A stretch of DNA of 64,000 nt from Fasciola hepatica (GCA_948099385.1 CANUEZ040000209.1:1178001-1242000); one strand, 5' to 3'. Positions 36,115 to 48,379 are shown, counted from the stretch's first letter. Translations and numbers: made by a program. Notes: generated by a model not told the origin, from the sequence alone.

Positions 36115-37300
36115 ATCATTGAGGAATGAAGATGTTAGGCGTGTGACTGTGAATGCGACAGATAGACAGATTTGTCGTGTCACCGTGAAACAAAAAGCAC
36201 TCAACACAAGGTAAAGTAGGTGCAAAATTACCGGAACCCTGATGGTTTTATAGTTCCATGTGAGAATTTTTCAAATCTATATAACAGCTTATCAACTCAT
36301 TCTTGAGATGTTTCTAGGTATCTGATCAATGCTAACCAAATCGACTTGATATACGTTGTTGCTAATCCGTTCATCGCCTAGCAATCATAAGCACTGACTT
36401 TGAACTCTTGAGAGTAAGACTTTATGCCACATTTGTTTATTTTTGTCAACTATGTAGTTCTCCTCACCCACGTTTCAGTCAATACTGGGACGTATGTATC
36501 TCGTGGATCCCTTCCATAATTGGTATTATGTAGCATAATTAGTTAAGTTAAGCCAATATCATAGTATACATGTCGGAATGGTAATTTTGTAAATCCGAAT
36601 CCCAGTACTACATAAAGAAGATCTCCATTGGTAAACACTAGTCGAGATCTTCCCCGTCGTTTCTTTCTGAGAGACATTCCACGCATTCAGAGACATGGTC
36701 TATAGGAAATGGGCATAATTGTAGTACTAGTTTTGGCGCAAAGAGATATACATTTTACTTATTTCAACCAATCTAAAAGATAAATTCCAACAGACGAACA
36801 ATCATAATCTGGCATTCTCTTATTCGGCTGTTGAAGCGGTTCTGTGAAACCAGTTCAGCAATATCTACGCCCCAAGTGATTCGCACAAGAGTTCAGTAAT
36901 GTCGAAGAAACTTTTCGTTTTATTTCATTATACAGAGATTTTCCGTTTGTTAAGTGGATACACATCATGTCGAGATGCACATTTGATAGTACAATGAGAA
37001 TAGCACTAATGTGGATTGACTTAAACATGTGAGTTGCATTCTGCCTATCCAACAATAAAATACCGTTTTGTTCTTTAGCAGTTAGCCTATTTTTCAGTAT
37101 CTCGGGCTTCCTCCGAATTTCCCATTCACCATCCGATGGCTACGGCTATTCACAAAACCAATTCCAGTGTTCGGTTTGTTCCAGAAGTAAGTTGGATTGG
37201 TATGCTTTCCGACGAGTAAGGGTTCCAACTTTTCCACAAATGCACTGAAGATAAAAATGATTCTAACTTTTATTTATTTTTTTAACTGTCGAATTATTTT
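36115..37300. other. AT-rich non-coding stretch
   Basis: Short frames only, with no recognised motif, repeat or RNA gene. It precedes the possible plus-strand gene at 37.3-39.0 kb. Confidence 0.4.
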
Positions 37301-37315
37301 TTACCTACTTGAACA

Positions 37316-38043
37316 ATGTTCCTGTGTCGTATGCTTTGGAACAATAGGCCTGATTCCTTAACATTGAACTTGTGGCGCGACTCATTACCTGACCGTTTTT
37401 CTGATATTCTCTACCACCAGGTGTCCATAATCTGCGTAGAAACCTCCGAGGATTCCCCGAGCAAAGTGCTACGCCATTGTACCGGACATCTTTGGAATTC
37501 GAATAACCGAAGGTTGCTGGTTGTCAATTATTCACACCTAATTTTGCCAGCTATTTTTTGACTGTTTCTTGCAGCAGCTTCCCAAAATGCCTAACTACCA
37601 TCACACCAACGGTTCAACTCATCGGTTTCTGGATCACTTTATCAGGCGAATAATATTGACATGTCAGCGTGATGCGGAATCTCTCCTGACCCCAGTCATC
37701 TAAAGTCCCTAAAATCATTGCTGCCGACTTAGGTAGGACTTGGTGAACATGATTAGAACTCACCAAATCCTGTAGCTTCGGGATTCGAATTTATCACACG
37801 ATTGTGCATTTGTGCCGTAGAAGGATATCCTGCATAACCTCAAAGGCTAATTGCACTGTTAGAGACTGCCGACAACCAAACTCTCAGATTCTGAGTGGAG
37901 AACCAAATATGGTCCCATTTGGCCAGTTGTGGCAACGGGCAAGAAATGTGATACCACATCCCCATGGAAAAGGGCATGACGTATTTTGTTTGGAAACATT
38001 CCGAAGTACATTTCTCCTGGAATTGTTTCTTGTTCGAGGGTGA
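37316..38043 (+). other. Unassigned plus-strand frames
   Basis: Two frames, 37316-37561 and 37804-38043, both rich in cysteine, histidine and arginine (for example HLCRRRISCITSKANCTVRD). They may include upstream exons of the gene tail at 38141-39018, but no splice pair was settled. Confidence 0.2.
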
Positions 38044-38140
38044 ATGCTCAATCAAAATGTTTCTTGTTCAGGTCTGCCCGGTTTATTGAATGATTAGAAT
38101 TTTTCCATGGGCAAATTTCCTTGCACCACATTGCTTACAG

Positions 38141-38260
38141 GGAACTTATGACATTCCAGAAGGTTTTAATCTGTGTGGACCTATTTTGCCTGTGAATATC
38201 CAAATCTGCTCAGAGCGGAAGACTGACGAACTTGGACTAAGGCCACTGGTTTTCATTGTT
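38141..38260 (+). CDS. Candidate 40-codon internal exon
   Basis: Acceptor CCACATTGCTTACAG ends at 38140 and a donor-like GTAAAA begins at 38261, giving exactly 40 codons. The translation contains GTYDIPEGFNLCGPILPVNI, then a basic patch, then LGLRPLVFIV. The frame remains open beyond the donor to 38302. No family recognised. Later plus-strand frames with similar hydrophobic character (38527-38696, containing GTKIRILVLLAQNIQ) and a terminal exon at 38942 suggest one gene. Confidence 0.35.
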
Positions 38261-38941
38261 GTAAAATTGTTAATTTCTGGTGCATATGAAGATTCTTCTT
38301 AATTTCACCCATATCATACGAATTGCGATCACATGTTTGACTGATAGTTGCCAAATCAAACCAGCAAGACTCAATTAGAAATTAATAATATTTCACTGAT
38401 GAAGAATATGTGACAGACGCTTGGATTTTCAGAAGAGAAATACAATGGGGCTCGTACCTATGCAAGACATCTTCTGTAAAATGCCCCCCCCCTACACACA
38501 CAAGGTACGCCTGAGTATTAGACAAGTTGTTTTTTATTCTCTATTCTTCAATCCCGTTTGTGCCAATAAATATGCTATCAATTGGAGTTCTGAACCGTTT
38601 ACTTTTCAAAATAGAGAGTTATCTTGTCTTCGTCCGGACGGAACGAAAATCCGAATCCTTGTTCTGCTGGCCCAAAATATCCAAAATATCAGCTGATTTT
38701 GTGTTTGACAGCCGACCAAGTCAGTAATCTGATAAGAACTAGACTCCAGTATCATCTCCGGATCAACTGTTCTTTCATCTGGCGTGCATTTGGTGGAAAT
38801 GAAAACCTCATTTGACTGAGCTCCAACTCATTAAATATTGCATACCAGAATTACTTTCACGTGTTTCGTCATTGTGGGGAGATAACAACGGCAACAGTCA
38901 TTCGATGGTCACCATATTTATCTCTCTCTTCTTTTTTCCAG

Positions 38942-39018
38942 GTAGGTTAATTAAGTACGATAGCCTGCAGTCCACAGTTCAGCTAATCGAGTTTGTCCTT
39001 GAACTCCACACTGTATAA
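38942..39018 (+). CDS. Candidate terminal exon
   Basis: Preceded by one of the strongest acceptors in the window (TCTCTCTCTTCTTTTTTCCAG, ending at 38941, quoted from two adjoining parts). With two leading bases it reads RLIKYDSLQSTVQLIEFVLE, then LHTV and TAA at 39016-39018. No AATAAA was found close downstream. The short leucine/valine-rich C-terminus has no diagnostic motif. Confidence 0.37.
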
Positions 39019-39019
39019 A

Positions 39020-40440
39020 TCTGCGAACAATACCGTATAAGACAGTGCCAAATTGTATGGCAGAACGATTTGAATACACAAATGTAAAGAAACCGTTCGG
39101 CCAAGTCGTTTTGCAAATGAAAACGGGAAGAATGTCGCTCTGGAAATTTTAATCTAATGCTGAATACGTTTTCAAGAAACAAACAAATATGTGTAGAATT
39201 TTGCTGGGGCTCTCGGCCGCAGAATGGTGCATTTTGGCGTAGGTTCCTGAATAGAGACATTCCAAATCATTGTGTACCGTACTGCTGATCCTTGTCTGCT
39301 CATTCGAGAACTGGTACACTAATTCTATCGGGGTGCTCAAATTTGTCTGGTGGAAGGCAAATTTTTCTCATTAGTGCAATGTGACTGCCTGATGGCAGTT
39401 TACCGTTAGTTTATGTGTTGATCTTGAGTTTTATTTAATCATCACTGTCCGCTCAAACCTGTTCAACTGATACATTCCACTCGGGATAGAGTAAATTACC
39501 TTCTTTGACAACAAAGTTGAGCGCCAATTGGTTGCATTATCCCAGTAACTGAAACTCATCATCAAACAACTTGGACTGAAATTTTCGGTGTATACCCGTC
39601 ATCTGACTAGAATCGCAATGAACCCCCTGGAACAGTTTTGGTGTTTTGATTTTACCATACTAGAACTGAACAACACAGATCGTTTTCTGGGGAATGGGCG
39701 TAATATTGTACAAATTATCCCGCTCTCTTTTCTATGGCGACTACTTTTATCTTGCTTGATACGTGATTGTTTGTCGTTTCAAATCATAAAACCAGTTTGC
39801 TCCATACGGTCACGGGCTGTTTTCTTTTACCTCAAACAAAGATGAGATTTTCTTTTATTCAACAACAATAACCACACATATGCCTGTTGATGAATATGTT
39901 TCCGTTTAGAGCACAGAAGATGCATCCCAAATGCCACACCATCTGATGTAAACTTGATTGTTGAGTTATCCATGGATCTGTAGGAAATAAATGAAAACAT
40001 TCAAACATTCAGATCGTTTATTTTTGCGATTGATTTTGCATATGCAATATGCTTTATCATACAGCATAATTTAGTATTAACACTCAATAAGCCTACCCTC
40101 GCCGCACGGTCCTCGAGCGCTTAATGTTCATACAAAAATTGTGACGCAATTCCAGAAGGTAGTCATTGTCAGTTAGATGCTATCTAGCTGGAACGAGACA
40201 AATGACCGCATGGTTTGAACCCGTGGCATAGAGGTTTGCTGTTGGACGTGATGACTAGTCCACGCTGACTTTCGCAGTGTTTGTGTTTCATGGACCTATT
40301 CATGCTCAAGTTTTGCCATTTTGCCATATTTTCGATAGGCTTGCTAGGTTCACAAAATAGCAGGACGTAGTGAACAGCTGTAGATATATTCTGCTGAGGT
40401 TCCCATGCTATCGATCGCTGAGCAGTAAGATGCTAGTCAT
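39020..40440. other. No recognised gene
   Basis: Overlapping short frames on both strands without motif or splice support. The stretch 40000-40440 may contain the 3' part of the minus-strand LINE at 41180-40498, but I could not recognise coding remnants there. Confidence 0.35.
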
Positions 40441-40497
40441 CATAATCTGTTCAGTAACCTCAAACAACTGTTGCGATAGATTTTGCATGGTGGAAGC

Positions 40498-41180
40498 CTA
40501 TCTGCGAACGGTATCTAGATCCTGCGTCCAATGATTCCCTGCTATATGCTCATCACCTACCGAGACGGAGCACGGGTTGCTCGATATTTTCCCAAGAACA
40601 TTTATGGAAAGGAGAGGTAGCAATGGTCCCAATAATGATCCCTGTGGCACACCAGTTGCTGCCCACTTTAACACATAAATCACACTTTCAAAGAATAAGT
40701 GCAATTCAATTTCTTGCCTTCCGATTACTCAAATGATCCACAATTTTCAATCCAGCAAGCAATGACTTACAGAGTTGATTGCTTTACTGAAATCCAAATA
40801 ACATACCTACATTGCAGTACCTGCATCCAATCTTTGTGCGGTCTTCTCCAAAAGCATCGGTAAAACTGTCAAACGCGTTTTTTTGTTGTTGACAAATTTG
40901 TATTGTGCAGGCGTTGTTAGTTCGTTATCAATCAAATACAAGCAAAACTGTTTTCTTGGCGTAAGTTTTAAACAATTGCACAACCTCAGTTTTAGGCTAA
41001 CCGGTCCGTAATTGTCTAACGTTTGCTTGGATCCTGCCCTGCATATTGCGGAGAACGTCTGAGGATCTGTTCTCATTTTATTGACAAATTTCTTTTCACG
41101 GTAGTATTTCGCATACCATTGCAGCTTCCAAGTTTTGTTCCTTGCAGTCTTACAAGTGGCCCATGCATAGTACATAGTAC
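40498..41180 (-). pseudogene. Non-LTR retrotransposon RT fragment
   Basis: The minus-strand frame 41175-40807 contains SKQTLDNYGPVSLKLRLCN, LKLTPRKQFCLYLIDNE, ALVSD-free AQYKFVN and LPMLLEKTAQRLDAGTAM. This parallels the N-Y-R-P-I-S-L-T-S block, the Q-H-G-F block and the helix before the first catalytic aspartate in jockey/CR1-type RT. After frameshifts, frame 40704-40498 gives ATGVPQGSLLGPLL, the S-G-V-P-Q-G-S-V-L-G-P block. Then SVGDEH stands where the catalytic Y/F-A-D-D should be, so the second active-site pair is destroyed. A clear but dead element. Confidence 0.78.
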
Positions 41181-41471
41181 GAAGTTTATAATAACCGAAT
41201 ATTCTTCTTCGAACTGGTAACGTTCTGACTATATTTCACTTCCACCGAAGCAGCTGAAGCACTATACCTTATGGTGCCTATAGGGATAACTTGACTGCCA
41301 AGCTCAAAAATTAGGTTTTTGTCGCTTAACATTGTTCCCTCACAGATGGTCCTGGAACTCTCGGGTACCAAATTATATTTTGTGCCGCTTCCCTAAGTTT
41401 ATCCTCGTTCAACCTGAGTAGTACTAAACCGACTTATCTCCTGTTTCGCCATATATAACACTAAACTTCGC

Positions 41472-42641
41472 TCACGCGACTCCGTGATAGATATTACACA
41501 ATAGTTCTTCCTTTACCAGATAGCTCACGCCGGATCGATATGTAGTACCTATCAGATCTAGCGTTGACCAGCACGAAAGCGCTTTACTTTTCCCACTAGG
41601 TATGAAAGGACATGATTGTGACGCCATATCACAAGTGGCTTGTATGTTGGTGGTGTGTGTGGTGTAGTGTAAACGGTAACCCCATTGATTATAATCAGCC
41701 CTTATGAGACCGAGTAAACATTCACCCAGTCTGTAGGCAGCATACACTCGTATTTCCGTTACATTTCACCCATTCTTCAACCACCAGATGCTTTCACAAT
41801 TTAAACTGGTCGGCACTACCAACTGAAACATGTAACTGGACAGAGCCCTAAGAGCAAACTTAAATAAGTCAGGAGGAATCATTCCGGAGTAATCATACTC
41901 CAGGCTAGTAATGTCTGTGGAATTGCTACCGATACTAATTGAACCTGAACTAACAAAGTAACCGGATACGCCTTTGTAAGTAGCGGACCCGACGAACACT
42001 GATACAAGCGCCAACCTCGAGCCATCTGAACTCAGTTTTACAAAAACGGAAACTGCACCAACAGTGAACCAGAAGTCGTGGTTGCAGCGTTCCCCATTCC
42101 AAATCCAAATAGATAAAAATGGGAATAAATCAGGAAGTGGTGACATCTAGCTGCTCTTCTCTAAGCTAACACAAAAAGGGAAGTACTGTCACTGTTAAGT
42201 TGCAACGTACCCGATGCTCGGTAGATCTGGAACCAGAGTCGTTGAGGTATGAAAAACCCATACGCATAGGTACACTGTTTTGGATGGGTCATACTTGGTC
42301 CTACAAACTACGAAGACCATCTGTCTGGGTCAAATAATTATAAAGTTTATATTGAATTGTCACCAACAGACCAAATGCAACGGATATATGATACGGAGTT
42401 TGAGGACGTTCCGCAGTTCGACAAAGGTGTTTCCGTAGTGGGTGCTCGAGGCGCAGTTCATCGAAGAGAACTCTACTTGACCTTTGTCCGAGAGGGTAGG
42501 TACAGAAACAGGTCTCGGTGACCATGCTTCCGTGCTGATAAGGTCGCACGATTTTAGCGCTATCAGGCACGCGATGAATGTACGCATTAATAGTTCTATG
42601 GTAATAATTGAATAGTGACTAGAAGTCTCGGCAATATTCAC
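41472..42641 (-). other. Unassigned minus-strand frames
   Basis: Three frames: 41747-41472, 42146-41766 (126 codons) and 42641-42360/42570-42301. The 126-codon frame has a striking series of short hydrophobic strands with glycine and serine (VGAVSVFVKLSSDGSRLALV, SGSISIGSNSTDITSLEYDY), like a beta-sandwich lectin or extracellular domain, and ends SLNCESIWWLKNG. I do not recognise it. It may be a host exon or the 5' region of the neighbouring LINE. Confidence 0.28.
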
Positions 42642-42649
42642 CGCACTGC

Positions 42650-44590
42650 ACCATATTTAACCAAACGAGGCCAAAAAGCTGTCTATAATACTGGATTGCG
42701 CAGCTCAGCATAAGAGTGTTTTACTGGAATTATATGCTCCATCAGTGCCCTGAGAATACAGCCGACCTGGTGGGCATTCTTTTCGGACTTCACAGGAAAC
42801 CTGTTGTAGCGTCAACGGGCATGGAGTGAACGTTCATGCAATTGAAGGTTTCAGAAGGGAAACGTTGTGGTCTTTGCAGTGGCCATGAGGGAAACTTTAT
42901 CAAAGCCCGAAGAAAACCAGATGACGCACCATCCTTGGGAACTACTTTTCCACGGTTTTGTGCCAACTACTCATTACACGAAGCAGCGGATGATTTATGA
43001 AAAGTGACAAATAGGTGGTTTTGTGAGCTATACATTTTAAGTTGGCGACTGCTTTTCCCCCACAGCGAACAGCAGCAAATTTACTTACTTCGCGACAGAA
43101 ATAACTAAGCTATTGATGGTAGCAGGATGAGAAAATGAGTTTTATGCTCACGAGATATGATGACTCATTCACGTAAAGCGAATTGAAAGACACTACGCTG
43201 CTGCTTCCTCGACTGAGCACCATATATTGGTGGACATTTGGCTTCCAATTGGAAAGGACGAAAGACGGTTGTTACATTTAACTTTGAACTGCCTAATCGT
43301 TGGTTGCCAAAAAACATGTTTTTTAACGTAAGTTTTTTGTTTCACCAAGAGGATCTAGTGGTCCTACTGTGTTTTGAAACTCAAACACGGTTACAAACAT
43401 TTTGTGAAAGCAAACGCTTGACAAGAATGGGTACTGTCCAGGCGCCGACTGAAAAAAATGATTTCATTAGATAAGGAATAAGGAAGCCAGTGGGCTAGCA
43501 GAATTGTGCATATTCTGCGATGCATTGAAATGCCGGTATGAAGCCACGAAATACGCGTGGCTAGAACCAATAAACAAGCCGGCGTGCAGCGTTCTATTGG
43601 TCAGTAAGCCTTGGTTGACAATCATCAAACCTGTGTTTGTATCGTGACTGAAGCACTCTGTGACAGTCGTTGGAATCAGGTTCGAATAGGTAGTAAAGCA
43701 GATTTGTTGAACTTGTTATGTGCGAATGAGTACTGAACAGACCTGGTAAATATAATACACCATACAAATAATACAGGCAGCAATATTGCACATTTTTTGC
43801 TAACACCTATGCAGCACGCTACCGTGTCGCATTGGTGACACACGATTAGAGGGTAAAACAGCTGTCCCATTCTCAAGAGGTATATGAACAGAAGGCGAAA
43901 AGCGGACCTTTTTGAGAAGCCCTTCACTTTTACCGGACGGTGAATCGTACTTAATATGGTAGACGGCTCTGCCGTCGGCTGGTCCGTTATCACGCTGGAC
44001 ACATTGAGGCCCAATCCTGTTCGTCAGAGTTAGTCTCATGATTCATAGCTGTCGATTTCCTGCTCACGTTATGAGCCATGACAATATACAATACACACAC
44101 ACAGGCTCACGCTCTCCTACTCTGTCTGCTTACTCACAGGAGGACTACAAATTCACCACCTTCACTAACATTCCCAGACTGAACCATTAGATCGGTGACG
44201 CTTTTTAAAACTACTTCATGTATTGTCTACCGAACAACGCATAGAGAGATGATCCACAATACGTGTTTGGGTAAAACGTTCGAAAGTTGTTTCCTGGGAA
44301 CTGCTTCTTCGGATATTGATAAAACAAACCAAAAGTTACAAACCTGCTTGGTTGCAAAATCGCTGTCCTGTTGACTTGAAGACAGTCATTATCCGACGGA
44401 GGAGCAGTCGTGTGGTTTGCATGTCGTCGTTCACCTTATTACGTTTGGTCTGTTGCACATAGCGGCGTTCGTTAATCCACAACTTCCCATAGTTCCGTTT
44501 TCAGAAATCAACTACTCATCGAGCAGTTTATAAATTTATCCACACGAGGACGGTTTTCGTGACCTCCTCGGGAATATTTTGTTAAACTTT
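42650..44590. other. No recognised gene
   Basis: Contains a plus-strand frame at 43238-43474 and overlapping minus-strand frames at 44039-43594, none with a motif or a convincing splice pair. No repeat relation to other parts of the window was noticed. Confidence 0.3.
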
Positions 44591-44595
44591 GAAAT

Positions 44596-45180
44596 TTGCC
44601 ACTTCCGTTTCTAACTTCATCGGAGTTGTTCTCCAAGTTACGAAATTTTTTATTCCACACTTTTCCAAACGTCGAAAATTCAAATCTCCAAGTCTTTCAA
44701 GCAGTAGTCGAACGTTTTATTTCTTTGCCAAAGCAATCGCCTAAAACCTTGCCCTTCGAATTCCCCTCCTGTCCATTATTCTTCTGGTGCTCGTGTTTGC
44801 GAACCAAACGAGAAAGCCGAGGTTTCCAGTACGCCCGTTTGCTTCCAATTCCGCCCTACTCCCTAATCTTACTCCTCCAGTCTTTTAGCTTCCCTCTGTT
44901 TGCAATTATATGTCTCATGTTAACACTCAGACGATCCCTTATACAAACCACTCGATTCAGATGGCTTATCACCCATCGTCCTCAAAATGTATGCCCTTCC
45001 TTTCCTGTTCACCTCTATCTCTGTCTCTGGATCTTTCCTTCTTTATATTTCCCTTGCTTTCTTTTCTTCGTCGTCTCTCTCTCACTCTTTTTGTTCATCT
45101 TGCCAATCTTGATCCATTTAGAAACCTTCCTTGATTATTCCCATTCTAATGGTGCAGCGGTCTTTCTCACCTAATTCTCT
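44596..45180 (+). other. Pyrimidine-rich tract with long open frame
   Basis: The plus strand is strongly C/T-rich, especially 45020-45130, which leaves a 192-codon frame open by base composition (very leucine, phenylalanine and serine rich). I regard the frame as an artefact of composition. It directly precedes the LINE RT scrap at 45185-45560. Confidence 0.5.
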
Positions 45181-45184
45181 GTCA

Positions 45185-45560
45185 TTCAGTTTTTCTCACT
45201 CCAGTTTCTTGGAAGTATTTGGAACTGTCATCTAAGACCGAATGCGTATGTTTGTCGAACGTGTAGAACCACTTTTCGATTGCCAATACGGATTCCGACC
45301 TCACCGTTGCAACTGTGCTCTGCTGGCTCTTGTCTTGCACTCCTGGCCGAGTGCATTTGACAATCACGATGAAATGCACGTGTTTGTGCTTGACTTTTAT
45401 CAAGCCCTTGACTGGGTTCTACACGAAGTTCTTCTGGGGACCTGTGCATTTTCGGGTTCACTCGCGCTCTCGCGTTTTGGACAACACGTTTTCTCAGCAG
45501 GCCAATCATCCCCAGTCCGAGTTGATGGGGTCCAGTTCTAGCCATTCCCCGCGAATCCTG
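45185..45560 (+). pseudogene. Non-LTR retrotransposon RT fragment
   Basis: Read across two frames. FLTPVSWKYLE is similar to the I-S-L-T-S-V-x-x-K-x-L-E block. Then VEPLFDCQYGFRPHRCNCAL contains the Q-Y-G-F-R-x-x-R-S block, and MHVFVLDFYQALDWV corresponds to the V-x-L-D-F-S-K-A-F-D block with the first catalytic aspartate kept. DLCIFGFTRAL follows in another frame, and SSPVRVDGVQF in the first. Stops and frameshifts separate the pieces. It matches the schistosome/jockey-like RT layout and is inactive. Confidence 0.68.
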
Positions 45561-45942
45561 GCGTCCTCCAAAGTTCAGTACCTGCGCCTTCTCTCGTTCG
45601 TTTATCTGCCATTACGTTCCTTCCACTACTTTCAACCCATTCTATTATTTGTCTGATGATGCCGCTCTTTATTCTTCATTTCCCTACTGCACTCCTCACA
45701 AGACCGACAATAACATCAATCGTGATCATAATGTACTTAGTGTTTCTAGATTCTGCCTTCAAATTTGTCTTCTCGTGCTGTTCACCCAATCATGCTACAC
45801 TTATTGCTCTCAACATCTCGTTCCTCTCGAATTCTAAAAACATGACTCATTTTCCCCACAGTTTTCCTTTGAGTCTGCTGCGCTGCCTTTCCCAGATTCA
45901 GTCTCTATTCTAAGTTTAGTTACAACGCATTGTTCATGCTGG

Positions 45943-46213
45943 TCACCTGTCATATCTCAGCTCATTCATGATGCTGGCCACAAAGTTAGTTTTCTGTTGT
46001 GCACCAGACGCTTCTTTATACCAGCTCATCTTCTGCTGCATTAAGCTTATATTCGTCCCACACTTGAAAACCCCAGTCACGTGTTGATTTGAGCTTCGTC
46101 GAATCCTCTCTCTCTTCTTGACCGGGTTCAACAAAGGACCATCCAGCATATTGACGGGCCTTCTTTAACCCATAGTCTGCAGTAAATTGAACATCTTTGA
46201 ACGATTGCTCCAT
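45943..46213 (-). CDS. Unrecognised acidic open frame, possible exon
   Basis: Frame 46213-46016 starts MEQSFKDVQFTADYGLKKAR and continues with YAGWSFVEPGQEEREDSTK, TRDWGFQVWDEYKLN and AAEDELV. The charge pattern and tryptophans look like true protein, and a possible donor (GAGCTG|GTATAA) follows. An overlapping frame (46149-45943) carries on with NFVASIMNELRY. It may be an exon or a processed-pseudogene scrap. Family unknown. Confidence 0.3.
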
Positions 46214-46319
46214 CGCTCCCCTTTAATCGGTACAGCATTTTATTGTAATAGAAATGATAGAGATTTGAATAACCAACAGTGTCGCTTTTGGCCGAATACT
46301 TCCTTGTGCCCGGGTGTCA

Positions 46320-46991
46320 TGTTAGGGGTGTAACGGTTTACCGCTGTAATTCCCTTACGCCCCACGGGGAAGAAGGTAGCTTACGTACTGTGTTTATTAC
46401 TGTGAAGCGCGTTACACTAAAGGTGTAAGTCAGAAGAGGGAGTCTGGGTCGAATACCACAGGGTACTGCCTAGACTGGTCGGACCAATTTTGGCGATCAG
46501 TCAAACATATTTTGAAACCGAGAAATCTTGACTGTGTTCAATGCCCCATTTCCTCTCCAGGTCACTGCTTGGATAACCATCTTCGTGTCACTACTAGTGA
46601 TATTACCCAAGGCTTACGCAGCTCTTGCTTCAGTCCTCATATTCCGGTTATCTAGACATGTTTATTCTACAGAATGCTGTGGTAGTTATTCGACAATCTC
46701 CACACGCAGTCTAGTGCGCTATAGTTTCATTTTTCGTATTCAGCTAATCGAGAAAAACCAGGCCGAAACAGTTAGATCGTCTAGGTACAGCGAAGTCGTC
46801 TTGTGATTGTCCATGACGTTATCTGCCAATGAATTCATGCCTATTTTTGTAGATAAGCGAGTGAACACCAGGCAAATACAACAGAATACATTCTTGCATT
46901 TCTTTTCTGGTCTCGTTGTTCTTCCAACGAGCGGAGTGAGGGTTAGGTTGTTTCATTACGTACGACTGGCAGGTTAGATACCATTCCTACA
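46320..46991 (+). mobile_element. Putative 5' LTR of a Ty3/gypsy element
   Basis: Begins TGTTAGGGGTGTAACGG and ends ATTCCTACA, with TG...CA termini. It is followed two bases later by TGGTGTCCTAGC (46994-47005), which can serve as a tRNA primer-binding site, and then by the gag start codon at 47006. No second LTR copy was found in the window, so the limits are inferred from position relative to gag only. Confidence 0.38.
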
Positions 46992-46993
46992 AC

Positions 46994-47005
46994 TGGTGTC
47001 CTAGC
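46994..47005 (+). other. Putative primer-binding site
   Basis: TGGTGTCCTAGC starts with the TGG complementary to a tRNA CCA end and sits between the proposed LTR and gag. The tRNA species was not determined. Confidence 0.35.
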
Positions 47006-48084
47006 ATGGAGTCACTACCGCTTGAACACATCAACTTACACAATAATCCATCCCAAATCGAAGAGTGTATCGAACGATTCGAGCTCTGGTGCAGTATTCA
47101 TAAAGTAGCTAAGCAAGACCAGTCGGCTATATTCCCTAATACGGATGGCCGCGATTCGTATTCGTTGTTGAAGAACTTGGCATACGCCGACGAGCCCGCA
47201 AAACTACCATTTGAGAAACTGAAAAAGCTCCTACAGAAACATCTTATGCCAGCCTACCGTTAGCGCAAAATTCATTTCACTGAAGAAAGGTCAAAACGTG
47301 TATTGTCGCGAATTCTCCCTACAACTAACTCAGCAGGCTACCAGCTGCAATTATGGAGATGGTTTGGAGGAAATGCTTCGTATTTGACAAAATGCTGGAA
47401 TCGACAACATCACGCTTCAGCGGCGGTTACTGGAACAGAAGAGCTTGAACTTTTAGGGGTCGCAGGATTTGTGAGCAATCTGATGCATCAAATCTGTCAT
47501 CACACCCGAGAACACACATATTCGTGTCAAAAAGGGGTTTCCATTTACGTCCAACGTGTCTGATCTGTCAAGCCGTATCCCATGCATGTGGCAAAACTGG
47601 CCACATACGAAAGGTATGCCGGGGATCCAAGTGCAGCATTACAGAGGTGAGTGAAACAAATAAACCCCAAGATATCAAACCCATCTACACATTGAAGACC
47701 GCTGGTCAGAACTATCAATTCCTGTACAAACCGACGTTATTGGAATGCAGATTTTAACATGAGCTCATCGTGGATACGGGAAGTTGTGAGTCCATCATTC
47801 CGGAGAAGGTGCTGAGGATAATTTCTCCCCGGACAAACATAAAACCTACTGATATACGCATTCAGGATGTGACAGGCCATTACTTCACGCATTTGGGTGA
47901 AACGACCCTGATGGTGCAATCCAAGCAGCAGACGTACTTTCCAGTCCACTTTCTGATTTCAGTCGATAGTCCATCTATCATGGGGTTGAGTGCATTACGA
48001 GCCATGAACCACTCACTTTCATTTCATGCAGCGTCAGCTACTCCCGTTGATCCTGTGATTCATGAGAATAGAGAGAATACATAA
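47006..48084 (+). pseudogene. Ty3/gypsy gag-protease remnant
   Basis: Gag-like N-terminus at 47006-47263 (PSQIEECIERFELWCSIHK, then PAKLPFEKLKKLLQKHLMP), a TAG, then a frameshift into FSLQLTQQATSCNYGDGLEE (capsid-type helix). A zinc knuckle region follows, HACGKTGHIRKVCRG (about 47587-47630). After a TAA at 47755 comes a retropepsin-like protease: ELIVDTGSCESIIPEKVL holds the active-site DTG, and FLISVDSPSIMGLSALR is the I-L/M-G strand. The RT, RNase H and integrase that should follow are absent; coding similarity ends at 48084. At least two stops and one frameshift make it dead. Confidence 0.75.
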
Positions 48085-48379
48085 GTCGCAAGATGCAAGC
48101 ATTTTGTTTACTCTTATCAACCGCGGACGTAAAGCGTGTCAGTGTATATACATGGTACATTAGGGGGGTAAGTGCAACAGTAAAATAGGCACGATCGAAT
48201 GCTCTTACAGTACGTACGTTGGGGACAGTGAAGTCTGTCGCGTTAACGCCAGGGTAAACAAATATTTTGGGTCAATCGTTTTTGTGCACTAAGTGTTGGC
48301 TGATGCATCATGATTAGAATAGTTTCACTGAACGGTTATAGTTTCGGTGTTGGATTACGCAACAATGCTTTGAAACACT

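Noticed and set aside
35899..36225. Minus-strand 108-codon frame
   Set aside because: Overlaps the integrase-like plus-strand frame and has no motif of its own.
44596..45174. 192-codon plus-strand frame
   Set aside because: The region is a C/T-rich tract, so stops are rare by composition. The translation is low-complexity Leu/Phe/Ser without motifs.
45228..45545. Minus-strand 105-codon frame
   Set aside because: Antisense shadow of the plus-strand LINE RT fragment, which has clear RT blocks.
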